NCBI GenBank assembly: GCA_004802725.1
Contig: SGPM01000126.1
Location: 1-64,000 of the forward strand
Direction of reading: 5' to 3'
DNA length: 64,000 nucleotides
Source of the DNA: Antrodiella citrinella
Lineage: Eukaryota; Basidiomycota; Agaricomycetes; Polyporales; Steccherinaceae
In this document: piece by piece, positions 1 through 12,448 of the stretch
Layout: every line of letters begins with the position of its first letter
Numbering within the stretch: the stretch's first letter is position 1
Notes under the pieces: model-generated
Told to the model about the DNA's origin: nothing
The model's database searches: none
Seen by the model: the letters and a program-made list of their open reading frames with translations, nothing else
Program-made: the position numbers and the translations under genes

Positions 1-587
1 CTTTCTTGACATCGTTGCCGACGTTCTTCCAGTTGATCGCGCCAGACTCGTCGTCCTGACGTCTCATGNAAGAAAGGAGCGACGTTGAGAGCGACCTTGC
101 CAGCAGTCTCGGCACCCTTCTTGACGTCGTTGCCGACGTTCTTCCAATTGATCGCGCCAGATTCGTCATCGTCGCGCAAGAAGAGGGGGGCGACGGTCAG
201 AGCGGCTTTGCCGGCGTCTTTGGCAATGTTCTTCCAGTTGATCGCGCCGGACTCGTCTGCCTGGCGAGCGAGGAGTTCCTCCTCACGCCTGAGGAAGAAG
301 GGAGCGACGTTGAGGGCGACCTTGCCGACATCCTCCGCGGCGGTCTTGAGCGAGAACGCACCGCTCTCATCACTGATAGGAATGTTCAGTCAGTCCAGCG
401 ATCACATACAGTCAGAAAAAATCACATACCGAGGGTGGGCGTGAGAGTGACCGTGGACGCCGGGGGCGGGAGCAGCAGCATAGTTGACAACGTGACCGCC
501 GGGAGGGAGCACGACGATGGGGGCGGCGAGAGAGGGTGCCGCGGAGGCAGCGACGGCAGCGAGAGCAATAACGGTGGAGGAACGCAT
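1..587 (-). CDS. Secreted repeat protein, 5' part (3' end outside window)
   Basis: Exon 1 is 587-430, intron 429-373, exon 2 372 to beyond base 1. The first ~22 residues form a hydrophobic signal peptide ending in SLAAP. A short Gly/His/Ala-rich stretch follows, and then units that each begin DESGAINWKN or a variant and end AGKVALNVAPFFLR. At least four such units are visible, the first diverged (DESGAFSLK), with unit lengths of roughly 30-38 residues. The intron removes 57 bases and joins CG|T to give Arg, which keeps the frame. I do not recognise a characterised family. The alternating amphipathic unit could be structural or a cleavable peptide repeat, but that is inference. At base 69 an N coincides with a frame break between two repeat units, so the collapsed repeat is probably mis-assembled there. 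Confidence 0.7.
69..69. other. Ambiguous base with frame break in repeat array
   Basis: A single N lies between two repeat units of the secreted repeat protein. On the minus strand the frame before it (VAPFF) and the frame after it (RRQDDESGAINW) differ by one base, so the N probably stands for a different number of bases. Confidence 0.7.
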
Positions 588-2559
588 CTTGTTGAGAATT
601 ATAGAATGGGATAGGGGTCGTGATAGAGAGATGTTCGTGGATATGGGATCGTAAATGAAAAATGCGAATGAATTAGAAAAACAAGAAGGCTAGGAGCGCG
701 CAACGTCAGTATCCTAGAGCCAGAAGGCTGGAAGGAAAGGCTACTCACCAACCAGTACCAAACTTGTGTGAATGAGCAGAACGAAAGAGGGGGGTGAGCT
801 CAGCTGAGGAATCATCAAGCTTCCCGGTCGTTTTTTTATATGTTGGTAGACGCCATACGAACCATCAATCCGGGAACCACCAATTCGATTATCAGGGACT
901 GCCCTACCGAATTTGCGTGGGATGTGTACCGAGATTGCAATGGTCTACGGATCAAATATCGATCTGTAAATCGACGGAGTTGTGACAACAACCGGTACTT
1001 TGAAACGCGACTCGGTCGGGAGGCATTGATTCGGCCGTCCTTCTCCATCTCACATAGTCGACCGTATGTTTGCTTATTGACTTGTATGTCTCCAGAACAT
1101 TACAAGACTCTAGCTCTCTTGGCCGTGACAAGTGTCTTCAAGTCAATGCCAGTCGGCGATAGACCATGCCAGATCAACGTATTTGCCTGGCTGTGATATA
1201 CATTGGCACCACGTAACGTGATGATGCTTTTCTCCCGAACTTGATGCAAGAGACGTGATCCTCGCTGTCAGCCAAGACAACATCACGTTAGAGGATAAGA
1301 GACGCACCATACCGCTCACATGTGAACGTTGTGAACGCTTTGCTTTGACCCAGACAACCTCGGGCCCGTCGTATGAGGCGTCCTGGCGTCGCGCCTGTGA
1401 ATCAAGAGGATTTACGACCGTGACCGAGCCTACGAGCATCTTCTGTGCATCAGATGCGCACTTTGATTGCAACGCTGAAGAAATTGAAAGGATCTTTTAC
1501 CCCGGTATGTCCTTGCCAAGATGATGTTGACTGCAAGTTGACTGCGTGTACCACAACAAATAATGATGGTGTGCTAAAAATAGGTCTGAGGATCATTGTA
1601 GGAGGGGAGCCATAGGGAGCCACCCGGCATAGCATTCGATGCTGTGAAGTAACCGAAGTTACAGACAGCGTTGCCATGCAAAAAAAAATATGCAGCGTGT
1701 ATCAGCTCAAAATAAGCTTGGAAGATGGTCTTGGTCGGTTTGCCCAAGGTTTGCCATGTGCAAAGTTGAGTGAGACGACTCCGACCGAGTCCGACGACAG
1801 AGGAGAACGACATACGACATTGCGACGACGATCACCTGCAGTGCAGATTGATGCTCGGATTCCGGAGTTGTCCACATGCAAGCTGCAAACCTGTGCAAGT
1901 TGAGTATTCGCATTAGGCTGGTGATACAGAGCCTATAAAGGGAAAAAAGAACAAGATGCCGTCAAATCTTCATATCTGTCGACTCACGTAGTGAGCGGAA
2001 ACTCTCGAGTCCATGCGTGCCTTCAACGCTGCAAGCTTCATCGTGAATGATTTGACCTGATCAACGAGCGCGGAAGACTATGGGGCGTCCGTGTCTCGTG
2101 ACTCTCGTCTGTGTTCGTCGTTGGACGCTCTTGCGGCCGAGCGCTTTGTTGACGCGACGCGACACGACGTGTGTCGTAGTAGAGCCATTCCAACAGCTAG
2201 ATATACAGTTTCGAGGGCGGATTTACAGTTCCATGACGAGGCCTACCGCTGGCGAGACAGCAGCGTCGTCAACTTCTGAGTGCAGTGAGTATCCGTTACA
2301 CTCCAGATTTGTAAATTTTGGTTCTGAACCTCTTGACTCAGTTTGCGAGGACTGAGGGTAGAATGGGGGGACGTCTAGCTTCGAAGGTGGCTAATGAGCC
2401 CAATACGCTTCGGTAACTTACTTTTGGGTGAGTAGTGTGTACTCTCACGTTCTCTCTCAAGATGGTCATTCAGAGTTCATATCAGTTCATATCAAGATGC
2501 ATACTGCGGCGTTCGAAGCCTCGTGTCCCTTCTCGATAAGGCTGCGGATTAGGTGTGAG
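588..2559. other. Intergenic, about 2 kb, nothing recognised
   Basis: Only short overlapping open frames on both strands are present. None has a recognisable domain or a convincing chain of splice sites. The left end holds the promoter of the repeat-protein gene and the right end the promoter of sacsin-like copy A. Confidence 0.6.
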
Positions 2560-2570
2560 TATATAATATA
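2560..2570 (+). promoter_or_regulatory. TATA-like element of sacsin-like copy A
   Basis: The sequence TATATAATATA lies 50 bases upstream of the ATG at 2621, a plausible core-promoter position for a fungal gene with a short leader. I see no matching TATA in the same place upstream of copies B and C. Confidence 0.45.
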
Positions 2571-2620
2571 GCTCTCTAACCTGCACAGACGACTTACGGT
2601 CTTCCAGCACACTCCACAAC

Positions 2621-5600
2621 ATGGCCGAAGACTTTGGCCAAAGTGCGAAGCCTACGGCAGCGATACGCAACATCTTGGATACATATCCCTTCAGTATTGG
2701 AATCCTTCGGGAAATATTGCAGAACTCAGACGATGCAGGCGCGACGAGACAAGTGAGTGTTGCACTCCCCATCACGACCCAAAATCCTTTTCGAATGCTT
2801 CGCAGGTTTTCGCTTCTGATTCACGTACCCATCCGACCACGCATCTGCTCTCCGATCAGTTATCTGGAGCTCAGGGTCATGCTTTGCTTGCGTACAATAA
2901 CACGGTCTTCCTTGAAAATGAACAAACGAACGACTGGGAAGCACTGCAGAACATCAACGAGTCTTCCAAGCGTACAGACACGAGGTACGTCATGATTTGT
3001 CCAAGCTTGACCTTCTTTGACCCCATCCTGTCTGCAGCAAGATCGGTAAATATGGTATCGGATTTCGCTCTTGTTACCACATAAGTCAAGCCACACTACT
3101 CAATTTGTCTCACCAATGTCCCTTCTTGCCCGCATCGTAGATTACGGACGTGCCGCAGATCATGTCGGGTCGATATCTGGCGGTCTTTGACCCACATCAC
3201 ACGTTCAGCAAACATGGAGGCAAAAGAGTCGATCTCACGCAAGATCCGATCAAGTACTCCGATCACGTTCACGCCATGGATTTGGATGTGCTCGACAGTA
3301 GCTTTACTTCCGGCGATGTCCTAAACGGTACCGTCATTCGCTTGCCTCTAAGGCAACCTGGCCACAATTCCGAGATCAGCGGGAAGACGTTGACAGCCAT
3401 GGAAATTCGTCAGCTGTTCCTTGACTTTATTCAAGATGAGCTCGGTATCGCGTTGTTGTTCCTCCGTCACCTCAAATCCATCACCTTTCTGGAGGTTGAC
3501 AATCATGGCACTCGTTGCATCGGTCAGGCTGAGTTCGGCAAGACTCCCATAGGTAGTCCCAACGGTACCACCACACAAGAAATTGTATCGGTGGACAAGC
3601 TCGAACCTGGCAGGCTCACGTGGCGTGTCGTTCATGTCGATTTTGCGGATAGCGAGTGCGCCAACATACTCGAAAGGAGGCTGTCAAGGAATGTCAGCGA
3701 AGACCTGCAGCGGGAGAAGCTCTCGCCTGCGGTGTCGCTTGCATTCCCGATGCCTCTTCAACCTCCATCCCGTAGTCTCCTCTTTACATATCTCCCCCTA
3801 CCGCTTCCCACTGGCTTCCCTTGTCACATCCACTCTTTGTTTGCCTTGACACCGTCGCGTCAGAACCTGCGGAACGCTGTTGAGCAGGGACTTGTGCATG
3901 GTGCTCGCGACGAGTAAGTAACATTCATGTATGTTGGTGCTCGTGATTGACGTTATGTACTCCCCAGGCTTCTCGTTGAATGGAATAAGGTGTTATTCGA
4001 GCACTTCATCCCACGCGCTTGGGGTGCATCTCTCGAACTGTTGGCCCACAGCTGCTCCAATCCTCTTGATTTGTGGCAGGCATGGCCACCTGCATCCCAG
4101 GACACACCGGGCGGGGATCCTTTCTATTGGCGTCAATTGGTCCTCAACTTGACTCGCGTTCTGATCGACGAAGACCGACCAATCTGGCCGCTTATAGGCT
4201 CTAATGCCTTTGCGCGTGCCAGTCATGTCTTAGCTGCTTCGCATGACGATCAGCAGTATCTTTCTTCACTCGTAACGTCTGGAGTCCAGATCACCTTGCC
4301 TCCTCTATATGTACTACACACGATGGACTTGTTGGGCTCACAAGAGCGCAAGTTGACGCCGAAGAGCGCCCGAAAGATTCTCATGGTGAGTTGTACTTCA
4401 TCGATGCTAGCTCGCAACACGAACTGACATCTGACTGACTATGCAGATGAATGTTGCTCGTGTTCAGCGGACGAGTTCTCTGGAGAAAGATTCACTTACA
4501 AGGTTCTTACTATCGGAGGGTGATCCTGCTATGTTGGCGGGGCTCCCGATCATCCCTTTCATGAACGGCGACTATATTGCATTGCAGCCCAACGCCCAGG
4601 CTGGTGGCACACTGCACGCGTTATTGGATGATGAGGCTGCCTCGGTATTTGAGGTTGGTAGCGGTAACTTTATACCGATCTCGAGAGTTCCCGCAAATTT
4701 CATAACGACGTCGCCGGCGGTCCTCAATGTTACTACTCTCGGATGCGCGCAGGTTATTGGGTACCTGGAAGTCATTGTCAACCAGCTTGATCCCTCTTCC
4801 CTCACCGCATGGCTCCCCCAGTTCTGGGCCTGGCTTACTGCCTCATCTCTCCGGGACCAGATCTGCGATGTACTGTCTACTTCTAACCTTCGCGTTCTTC
4901 CCGACACCAAGCGGGACCTACATATCCTGAAGACAATCTTCTTCGACACTGGGGAGATCGACGACCACATTCAGGCAGTGTTATCTAAGTTTGGACTTCA
5001 CTTTCTGGATCCTTCCTTTCCGCCCAAAGCTGCTGAATTCCTGAAGCAGAGAACAATCTTGCGATCTTCCACCAATATCGACACGCTGCTCAATCATCTG
5101 CAGTCACGTTATCTCCCGAATCTCAGTGACAATGAAGCCCTTCATTTGGCTCAGCATATCACCCGCTGCTTGAAGCAATGCTTCAGCTTTCACCGACTCC
5201 CTGACGTGCAACGTATTTGCCTTTGCAACCTTCCACTGTTTCCTTTGCTGGCGTCATCCACAGGTATCACATCGTTTAGATCGCTTCCATCCTGGAGCCA
5301 GATAGCTGTTTTCGACACAAGAAGCTCCCACATCCTGAAACAGGATACGGGCATCTTGCTACCATATATCTCCAACATGACATTTGTTGCTCAGCATCAT
5401 GCTGGTCTCGATTCTACAACCATCGTATCCTTCGCAGAGACGTCCTATAGCAGTCCGCTGGCTGAAGCAGACATTATTGTCCTGGGAATTGAACACCTCG
5501 AGGCACAGTCGCGCACTTTTCAGGCAGTGTTTCTAGAGCGAATGGCGGCTCATCATTACCATATCCCTCCTCGGACCATCTCAATGCTGAGCACTCGTCC

Positions 5601-8600
5601 ATTCGTGTGCGTTCAGTCTGGTCATTCGAAGGCGCCTCAAGATGTAGTGGATCCCGAAGCCAATGTGGCGACCTTGTTCAGCGTCGGGGACTCCAGGTTG
5701 CCGCGCAATTTGGATGCCATCGATAGGTCTATCATGAGCTCTCTTCGCTCGCTCAGAGTAATCCGAAGCTTGCTATCTGATGATATTATCAAGGAATTGC
5801 TCCTGGCAATTCTCCATTCACCCTCCTTGAAACGACAGAGCGCCTCTCAGCTACTCCTCCAACTCAATACAACGAACTACGATTGCTCGTCTCTGCAATT
5901 AGAACTTGCAGTCTGTTGGCTGCCAACGGAAGGCGGCCTCCGACGTCCAGCGGATTGCCGTGATAGCCGCTTGGACAGATCTCTGTTCGACCGAGTTCTC
6001 GATGTTGTGGATACCAGAGTCATTGTGCAGGTCACTTCACCCACACTTCGGAAAGCTCTGGGCTGGGATACCCCCATACCGCTTAATGTCGTGACAATGC
6101 AGCTCAGCGCGGTGGTTCGCGCCAGATCCAGTTCTCTCTTTAGTCAAATCTCCATTATACTCGCTGAACTCGGTCGTCGTTTGGACGAGCTGTCCCCGGA
6201 GACGTACGAGGCCATCTCTCGCGTCGTTGACGCACAATCTTGGATTCCTACCGCAGATGGTCGGACCTGTATGTCCATCCACGCACTGCTTGGAGATGAA
6301 AAGCCACCTCCAGGATTCCACAAGGTCTCCAGCAGGCTACTCCTGCAAGATGGAGTGCGTGAGGTCCTTTCGCGGTTAGGGTGTAGCATAAGGTCAGTCC
6401 AGCTATTCTATCACAGGAATCTCAGCGCTCAAATCTCCCCTTCGGTGATCATAGCGCTTCCAATGCATCGTTGCTGGAAGAGCTTCACAGTTTGGGTTAT
6501 CTGCCACTATCTCACGACGAATTGCTCAAGGCTATACAGTTGCTGAAGGCCCTCGATCCATCCACCCTATTGGAAAGCGCGCGCAGCCGGCTCATCGTCC
6601 CAAACGTCGATGCAGAGCTACGACCACTCCACCAGATCTACTTCGACAACTTGGGTATCCGGGCGGTAGAAGTTAAACTTCCAAAGGACCGACGCAAGGT
6701 GAATGGGGCGGTGAAGTCCAATTTGGCGACAAAGCTCGGAGTCCACACCCTCAGTTCTCTGGAACTGGAACGCGTGACACTGGATGACGGAGACGTGTTC
6801 GAAGATCTTACAACACGCATATCGGACGTCTTGAAACAGTACACTGAGGGTCAGGCCTTTAACGAATTCCTCGCAAATGCAGCAGATGCCGGTGCAAAAC
6901 AATTTGACCTTGCACTAGACAAGCGGCAATATCCTACCAGTGGACTGATGTCGGACGAAATGGTGCCTTTCCAAACCTGCCCTGCCCTCATCGTGTACAA
7001 CAACTCGACGTTCTCAGACGAAGATTGGATAGGCATCAAGTCGGTTGGAGTTGGTGGCAAACGAAGCCGCTCTGAGGCGATTGGAAAGTTCGGTCTTGGA
7101 TCTCTCACCATGTTCCACTTCTCCGAGGTCCGTCACCATGTCGGTGCATACTTATTGTTTGCTCATCCTTCTCCAAGGTTTCTATGATTGTCTCTGGCGC
7201 TACTGTGCTGTTCTTAGATCCAAGCAAGAAGTATTTGCCATCTTTCGGAAATTCAATCAAACGCGCCATACAAGTTCCTATCTTATACATGCGACTGTGA
7301 GCACCCTATCATTCAAGTAGTATCTCGCGATGATAACATATACCGATGATGTCAGACATTACCCAAATCACCTTCTTCCCCTTCAAGGTATGCACGGCTT
7401 CGACATGTACAAAGAATTTTATAGTGGGGTAAGTCTTGCCTAGCATGAGACAATCACGCACTCATGAGCACACGCAGACCATTTTCCGTCTACCCCTGCG
7501 GACTTCCGCCCAAGCTGTCAATTCCCGCTTATCCAGGCGAACGTTCGATGCAGAGGCTACGTTGATGCTGTTGTCTACATATGGACTATCCGCTGCCCAC
7601 TCCCTCCTCAATGTTCCCGTGAACTCGATGACGTGCTCTGTGTGGGGTCTTGATGGACGTCAGACCCGCTGGTCGGTCGAGGTTATCCGCAGCAGTGCGG
7701 CGCAGCTGGGGCCGGAAGGTACCACAAGTACTCAAATATCATGGGACTCCAAATTTTCTGGCACCTCGGACCCACGGCTATCAGAGACCTGGCACGCCGT
7801 AACAGGAACCATTTCCCTTCAATCACTTCCGGAAAAGTTTCAGTCGGAGTCTTTTGCTGCTACGCACAGACTTCGCAATCTTTCCACCATCATGCTCGCT
7901 GCTCGCATTCCATCTGAGTTACACAAATCTTCCCGAAGAGACGAAACTGGACATAGTCGCTGCCGCCTTTATTCTCGTCTCCCTCTGCCAACCTTCACGT
8001 CTCTACCCGTCAACATTGACGCCCCGTTCATTTTGGCACCTGACAGAAGATCTATACGCTTCGACGAAGGCGGCAATAGCAACCTTGAATCGCAGTATAA
8101 TCTTTGGCTTCTATCCGAACGGGTGCCACAACTCTATACTGCTTTTCTGCAGTCATGGCCAACTCGCGAAAACAAGGATGTGTGGCCCGGAAATGGAGAT
8201 CGAGAGGATAGCGATCCTATCAGTCGGGCTGTCATTACAGGCTTCTACGGAGACCACTTTGCATCGTCTTCCCGACCATTCTGCGACACAATGTCCGGTG
8301 ACCGTCGCATTGCTCCCTCTGAAGCAGAGTTTGTCTGCTCGGAGCCTTCGGGTGTCAAGACTATCATTTTCCTCCTGAAACCACCCACTTATGTGTATCC
8401 GTCTGCGCGAATCCGGACACGGCTGCCAGACGACATCCGAAGAGTGAATGCCGTATCTCTTCGGAAATTGATCATCTCCAATGCATTTGTTCTTCGCGGT
8501 CTGTATCGCAGCAAGGCATTCACAGCAGACGACGTGGGCGATATCTTTTCGCGAATGATAGAGGAGTCCGTCGATTCTGTAGTTGGTGTCAACATACTTC

Positions 8601-11229
8601 CCCTGATGGATGGCACGCTCGGCACCGTGGAGAAAGGGTCGGTAGTCACGCTGTTCATGCGAGAGTGGCTAGATGATGAAGAACCCTGGAAGATCTTTCC
8701 TGCTGGTCGATTCTTGCTTCCGGCGATGCACGCCTTTTGTGACAAACTTTTTGATCTTAATCTTGACTTGAACATCCGCGCTTTCGACGAAGAGCAGATT
8801 GTCACGTTGATCAGAGATGTCATACCTTCTGCAGCAGTGTCTACATTGAGTCGCGAGCAGCAAGGTTGGCTTGCTTCTCTGTGGCGCCGTTTTTCCAGCC
8901 TTGGGGCCGTAATGGGCAGCCGACTCAGCGATTCTGATAGCTTCAAGACCCTCCCTCTGGTGCCGACGCTGAAACCAGCTACGTTTGTCTCCCTCCAGTA
9001 CTGTGCTTCGTCCGACGACGTGCTCGCTTCCCCTGATCGGGATCACGATTATTTAGAACGCATTCTGGATCAGGTCCCTGGCGTACACCTCATCCCCGTC
9101 TCAACGTGCCCTTCATGGTTACAGCCGCACCTCGCTTCATTTGGATGCTCATTCGAAGACGTTGTGCGACTGTTCGAACGGAAAGGTGTTTCCTCATTCA
9201 CAGGACATGCAATTGATAAGGCAGACCACGACAAGTTCGCGGAATATGCAAGAGAACATGTTCATTCTCTGCGTGTCCCGCACAACGTCATGGAGGGGAC
9301 GGGCAGGAACAAGAGAACAGTAATCTCGTATATCGACCACTTGGGCGTTGCTCTTCAGCTCCCGATCTGGAAAGCTCGGTGCAATGGGCAGACTATGTTG
9401 GTATCCGCTAGTAGGTACGGATCCATGCTACCACTTGCCGTCTCACTAGAGGTCGTGAATCCGTTCCTGGAACCTTCTGGCACCTATATGGATTATAACC
9501 TCCAGCTCAACACCATATTCGATATCCAGCCAATCACTGTCAGCGCATTGTGCTCGTCTCTTCGTTTCCCTTCGATTCTGGAATTTTCGCAAGTGCAGCT
9601 GGTCAAGAGACTTGTATCAGCTCTTATCACGTGCGGTGTGGATGACGGCACAACAGTCTATCTTGATCTCCCCAACACCACACGCGTGCCGAAGAAGTCC
9701 AATACGCTCTACGCTCACTTTGTCCCCGTCTTTCGATCCACATTTGCTTCGAGCCCAGAGCTCTTCTTACATCCACAGCTGCGAGACCTGGAGAATAGGC
9801 TCGGTGCGTTCGGGTTGAATTGCGCGGTGACAATGCAAACATTCACCGAATGTGCACGCTTCGTTCACGAGGAGCTCAAAGGAACTGGTCAAGAGGAGCA
9901 CGACGGAGCCCTCGACCTGTACAACTTCTACAGCACTGAGCTATGGCGGGATGAAGCCGTTTCCGAGTCCTGGAACTTGTTGGATGACTATCGATTCGTC
10001 CCTCGTTCGCGCATTCGGCGAAACTATCCCGACGGCTTGGACCACCCTTTCTTTGACCATGCTTGCCCGTTGCCCAACATCGTATCTCCAGGTCAAATCT
10101 TACGCCCTGAACTCGAAGCTATCGCTTGGACGCAGAGAGCACTATTCGAGGTCGCACCTAGTGATCAGCTCCTCATTGCATATCCATCACTTGGAGTGCC
10201 GAGAGCAGAAGAAGTCGTAAGTCCAAACGGCCTTTTATGCTATTATATGGCTGATTCGTCTTCACATACACCAGGTGGAGCACCTGCGGACCCTCAGAAT
10301 GATAGCAGATCGATACAAATGCAATACGAACCTGATAGACGATCTGCTCGCCACGTACCAGTGGTTGAACGCCCATGTTGCCGAATGTCGAGCGCATTTG
10401 CGCGAGTATGCTGGGGAAGAGCTCTTCCTGAACGTCGACAATCCCCACATCACCTGGAGATTCGCTGCCGGAAACCAGTTGATCTTCAATGGTCGGAACG
10501 AAGGAAAGCGTCAATGCGTCCGATCTTCTATGTTGCCGTTCAAGGCCCTCATACTTGCCGCTGGAGCTCGAGAGATCGTTGACGCGGTCAGACCTGTGCT
10601 CGAGTTGTCACCCGCCGAAGAGGTCTTACTCTCAGATCGCAACACGTTCAACCAGTATCGGCTAGAACGGAAGCTGACGGACGTCACGTTAGTTTCGTCT
10701 GACGGCCAGAGGTTCCCCGCACATCGCCTCATCCTATCCACACAGAGCGTTTGGTTTGAATCCAGATTCTCTCCTAGATGGCCCGCCAATGATACCGTGG
10801 GATGCAGCGATGTAAACGGTGATATCTTGAGATATGTTCTTGGTATGTCTGTCTAGTCTACCAATTTCATTCTTCCAGGCTAACCATATGACTGGTGGCC
10901 AAAATCAGATTTCATGTATACCAGAAAGAATCCTTTCGAAGACGTCAGCGCAGAAGACTTGTTCGACCTCCAAGATACTCTGTTGGACCTTTTGAAGATT
11001 TCGCACTTGTGGAGCATATCAGGCCTTTTCGAACTCGTCGAAAATCAGCTCATTGGGACTATCTCGATAGACACTTGTGATGAGCGTAAGTACAGGGTCG
11101 GTCTTAACTCCTATCTACATGATGCTAATACCCTCTTGCGTTCCAGTGTTGAAAGAGGCGGAGATGTTTCCCGAGGCGACATCCCTTCAGGAGGCTTGTG
11201 CGGCCTACAAAGCTAACAACTTGACTTGA
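2621..11229 (+). CDS. Giant sacsin-like protein with two GHKL ATPase modules and C-terminal BTB (copy A)
   Basis: Thirteen exons: 2621-2752, 2806-2984, 3038-3080, 3141-3913, 3968-4385, 4447-6392, 6455-7127, 7178-7296, 7356-7428, 7478-10216, 10275-10842, 10909-11085, 11147-11229, giving 2640 residues. Module 1 (residues ~10-400) has the sacsin N-box REILQNSDDA (E31, N35, D38), the glycine motif KIGKYGIGFRSCYH (~105-118) and a following ITDVPQI. Module 2 (~1290-1400) has FNEFLANAADAGA (E1301, N1305) and KFGLGSLTMFHF. A BTB/POZ domain (~2495-2600, LTDV...FPAHRLIL) and a short BACK-like tail end the protein. Sacsin is an HSP90-related ATPase linked to chaperone activity; BTB domains usually dimerise or recruit CUL3. 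Exon 3 ends at AT (ATAAGT) where copies B and C have GT, so either an AT-AG intron is spliced here or the copy is impaired. Reading through meets a stop. Confidence 0.85.
3081..3140 (+). other. Intron 3 of copy A with AT instead of GT donor
   Basis: The coding sequence breaks after TGTTACCAC (CYH), exactly where copies B and C have donors GTATGT and GTACGT. Here the bases are ATAAGT. The acceptor CGTAG and the 60-base length are normal. Retaining the intron gives an in-frame TAG, and the next GT (3085) shifts the frame. Confidence 0.7.
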
Positions 11230-11676
11230 CTGTGGCACGGACGCCGTGACTTCTGGGGCTTACAACGCGGACAACGACTGGATATGAATGTAACGGCGAT
11301 TGCCAGTGACAGTGTATGAGACTGTATGACTTGAATCACCGGACTCGTGTGACTCAGGCTGCAGACAACTTTACCGTTCGAGAGCTCATTCTCGTATCAG
11401 ATGTTATACGTTTGTCTTCTCATAATGCTTCGTTGCAAGCTGTAAGGACTGAAAAACCGAACGAGAGAACACGCGCACTCAGTCAGTATGGTTAGGGTTT
11501 GATCGGGCGCTATTTCTTTCTATTTATCTCGCTTGCCTCTTTGGCTCAGGACCCATGGTCACCCACAATCCCTCTTTCTCTTTCTCCCTCCTCGTCTTGA
11601 CCTCCGTTGCCAGGCGACTATTCAACGGCATATTTCACACCATACGCAACTGGAGTAAAGATATATAGAAATCAAG
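11230..11676. other. Intergenic between copy A and NEDD8
   Basis: About 450 bases hold the 3' flank of copy A and the promoter of the NEDD8 gene. No open frame of note is present. A pyrimidine-rich stretch (CTCTTTCTCTTTCTCC) at about 11571-11587 lies roughly 90 bases before the NEDD8 start, as is common in fungal housekeeping promoters. Confidence 0.5.
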
Positions 11677-12207
11677 ATGCTCATCAAAGTCAAGGTAAGC
11701 TTACACATCGCGTCTTTCGACTGATCGCGGGCTGAGTCTGACGACTGTGCTTCGTGATACAGACACTCACGGGAAAGGAGGTATGGATATGAACGTGGAT
11801 TACGTTGCTGGTACTGAGGGTATGGTACTTCTGGGTGCGGTGGATGTCTAGATCGAGCTTGATATCGACCCCGATGACAAGGTACGTCTCGCTCGTGCGA
11901 GCCATTCCTCGCGCTCTCGCTCATAGAGCTGGTCATCCTCATACTTTGATCTGATACTCTCTTATTTCTGCTCTTCAGATCACTCGTATAAAGGAGAAGG
12001 TGGAGGAGCAGTCGGGTGTGCCACCCCCTCAGCAGCGACTCATCTTCGGTGGCAGGCAGATGTACGCAACTCTCCTCTTCTGCGATGTCTTCATACTCAT
12101 CACACACTCTCGGCTCTGACAGGGCCGACGACAAGACGGCGAAGGAGTTCAACATCTCAGCAGGCGCAGTCCTGCATCTGGTCCTTGCTCTCCGTGGCGG
12201 TTGCTAG
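11677..12207 (+). CDS. RUB1: NEDD8 ubiquitin-like modifier
   Basis: Five exons (11677-11694, 11763-11780, 11852-11881, 11979-12061, 12123-12207) encode 77 residues. The protein starts MLIKVKTLTGKEIELDI and ends LVLALRGGC. Ala at the position equivalent to ubiquitin Arg72 (LALRGG rather than LRLRGG) and the RQMADDKTA loop are typical of NEDD8. A processing protease would remove the single Cys after the GG. Mature NEDD8 is conjugated to cullins by UBA3/UBC12 and activates cullin-RING ligases. The first three exons are only 18, 18 and 30 bases, yet all junctions keep phase and carry GT...AG. The AlkB-like gene converges from the right, its stop about 240 bases away. Copy A of the sacsin-BTB family ends 450 bases upstream. 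Confidence 0.95.
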
Positions 12208-12448
12208 ATCCATCCCTTCGTACACCCTCTGGACGGACGGAAGTGGCTCACAGATTAGAGAGGCAGAGGACTGGCTTGAGGAGGATACGGGAAGAGAACG
12301 TGAAACCAGTGTGTATAAGATACTATAATGCATGTTTTGGACAGTAATTGGCGCAGGTACCTACGATTGTTCTCGATCTCTCGCTCGTGAGTGGCCTCAG
12401 CCTGCTGTGAAGTTGGAAAGGCCCGCAGAATCCGTCATAATCCTTGAT

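Noticed and set aside
2621..11229. Copy A as a plain pseudogene
   Set aside because: Apart from one unusual donor, all other exons, phases and motifs are intact over 2640 codons, so decay is not established.
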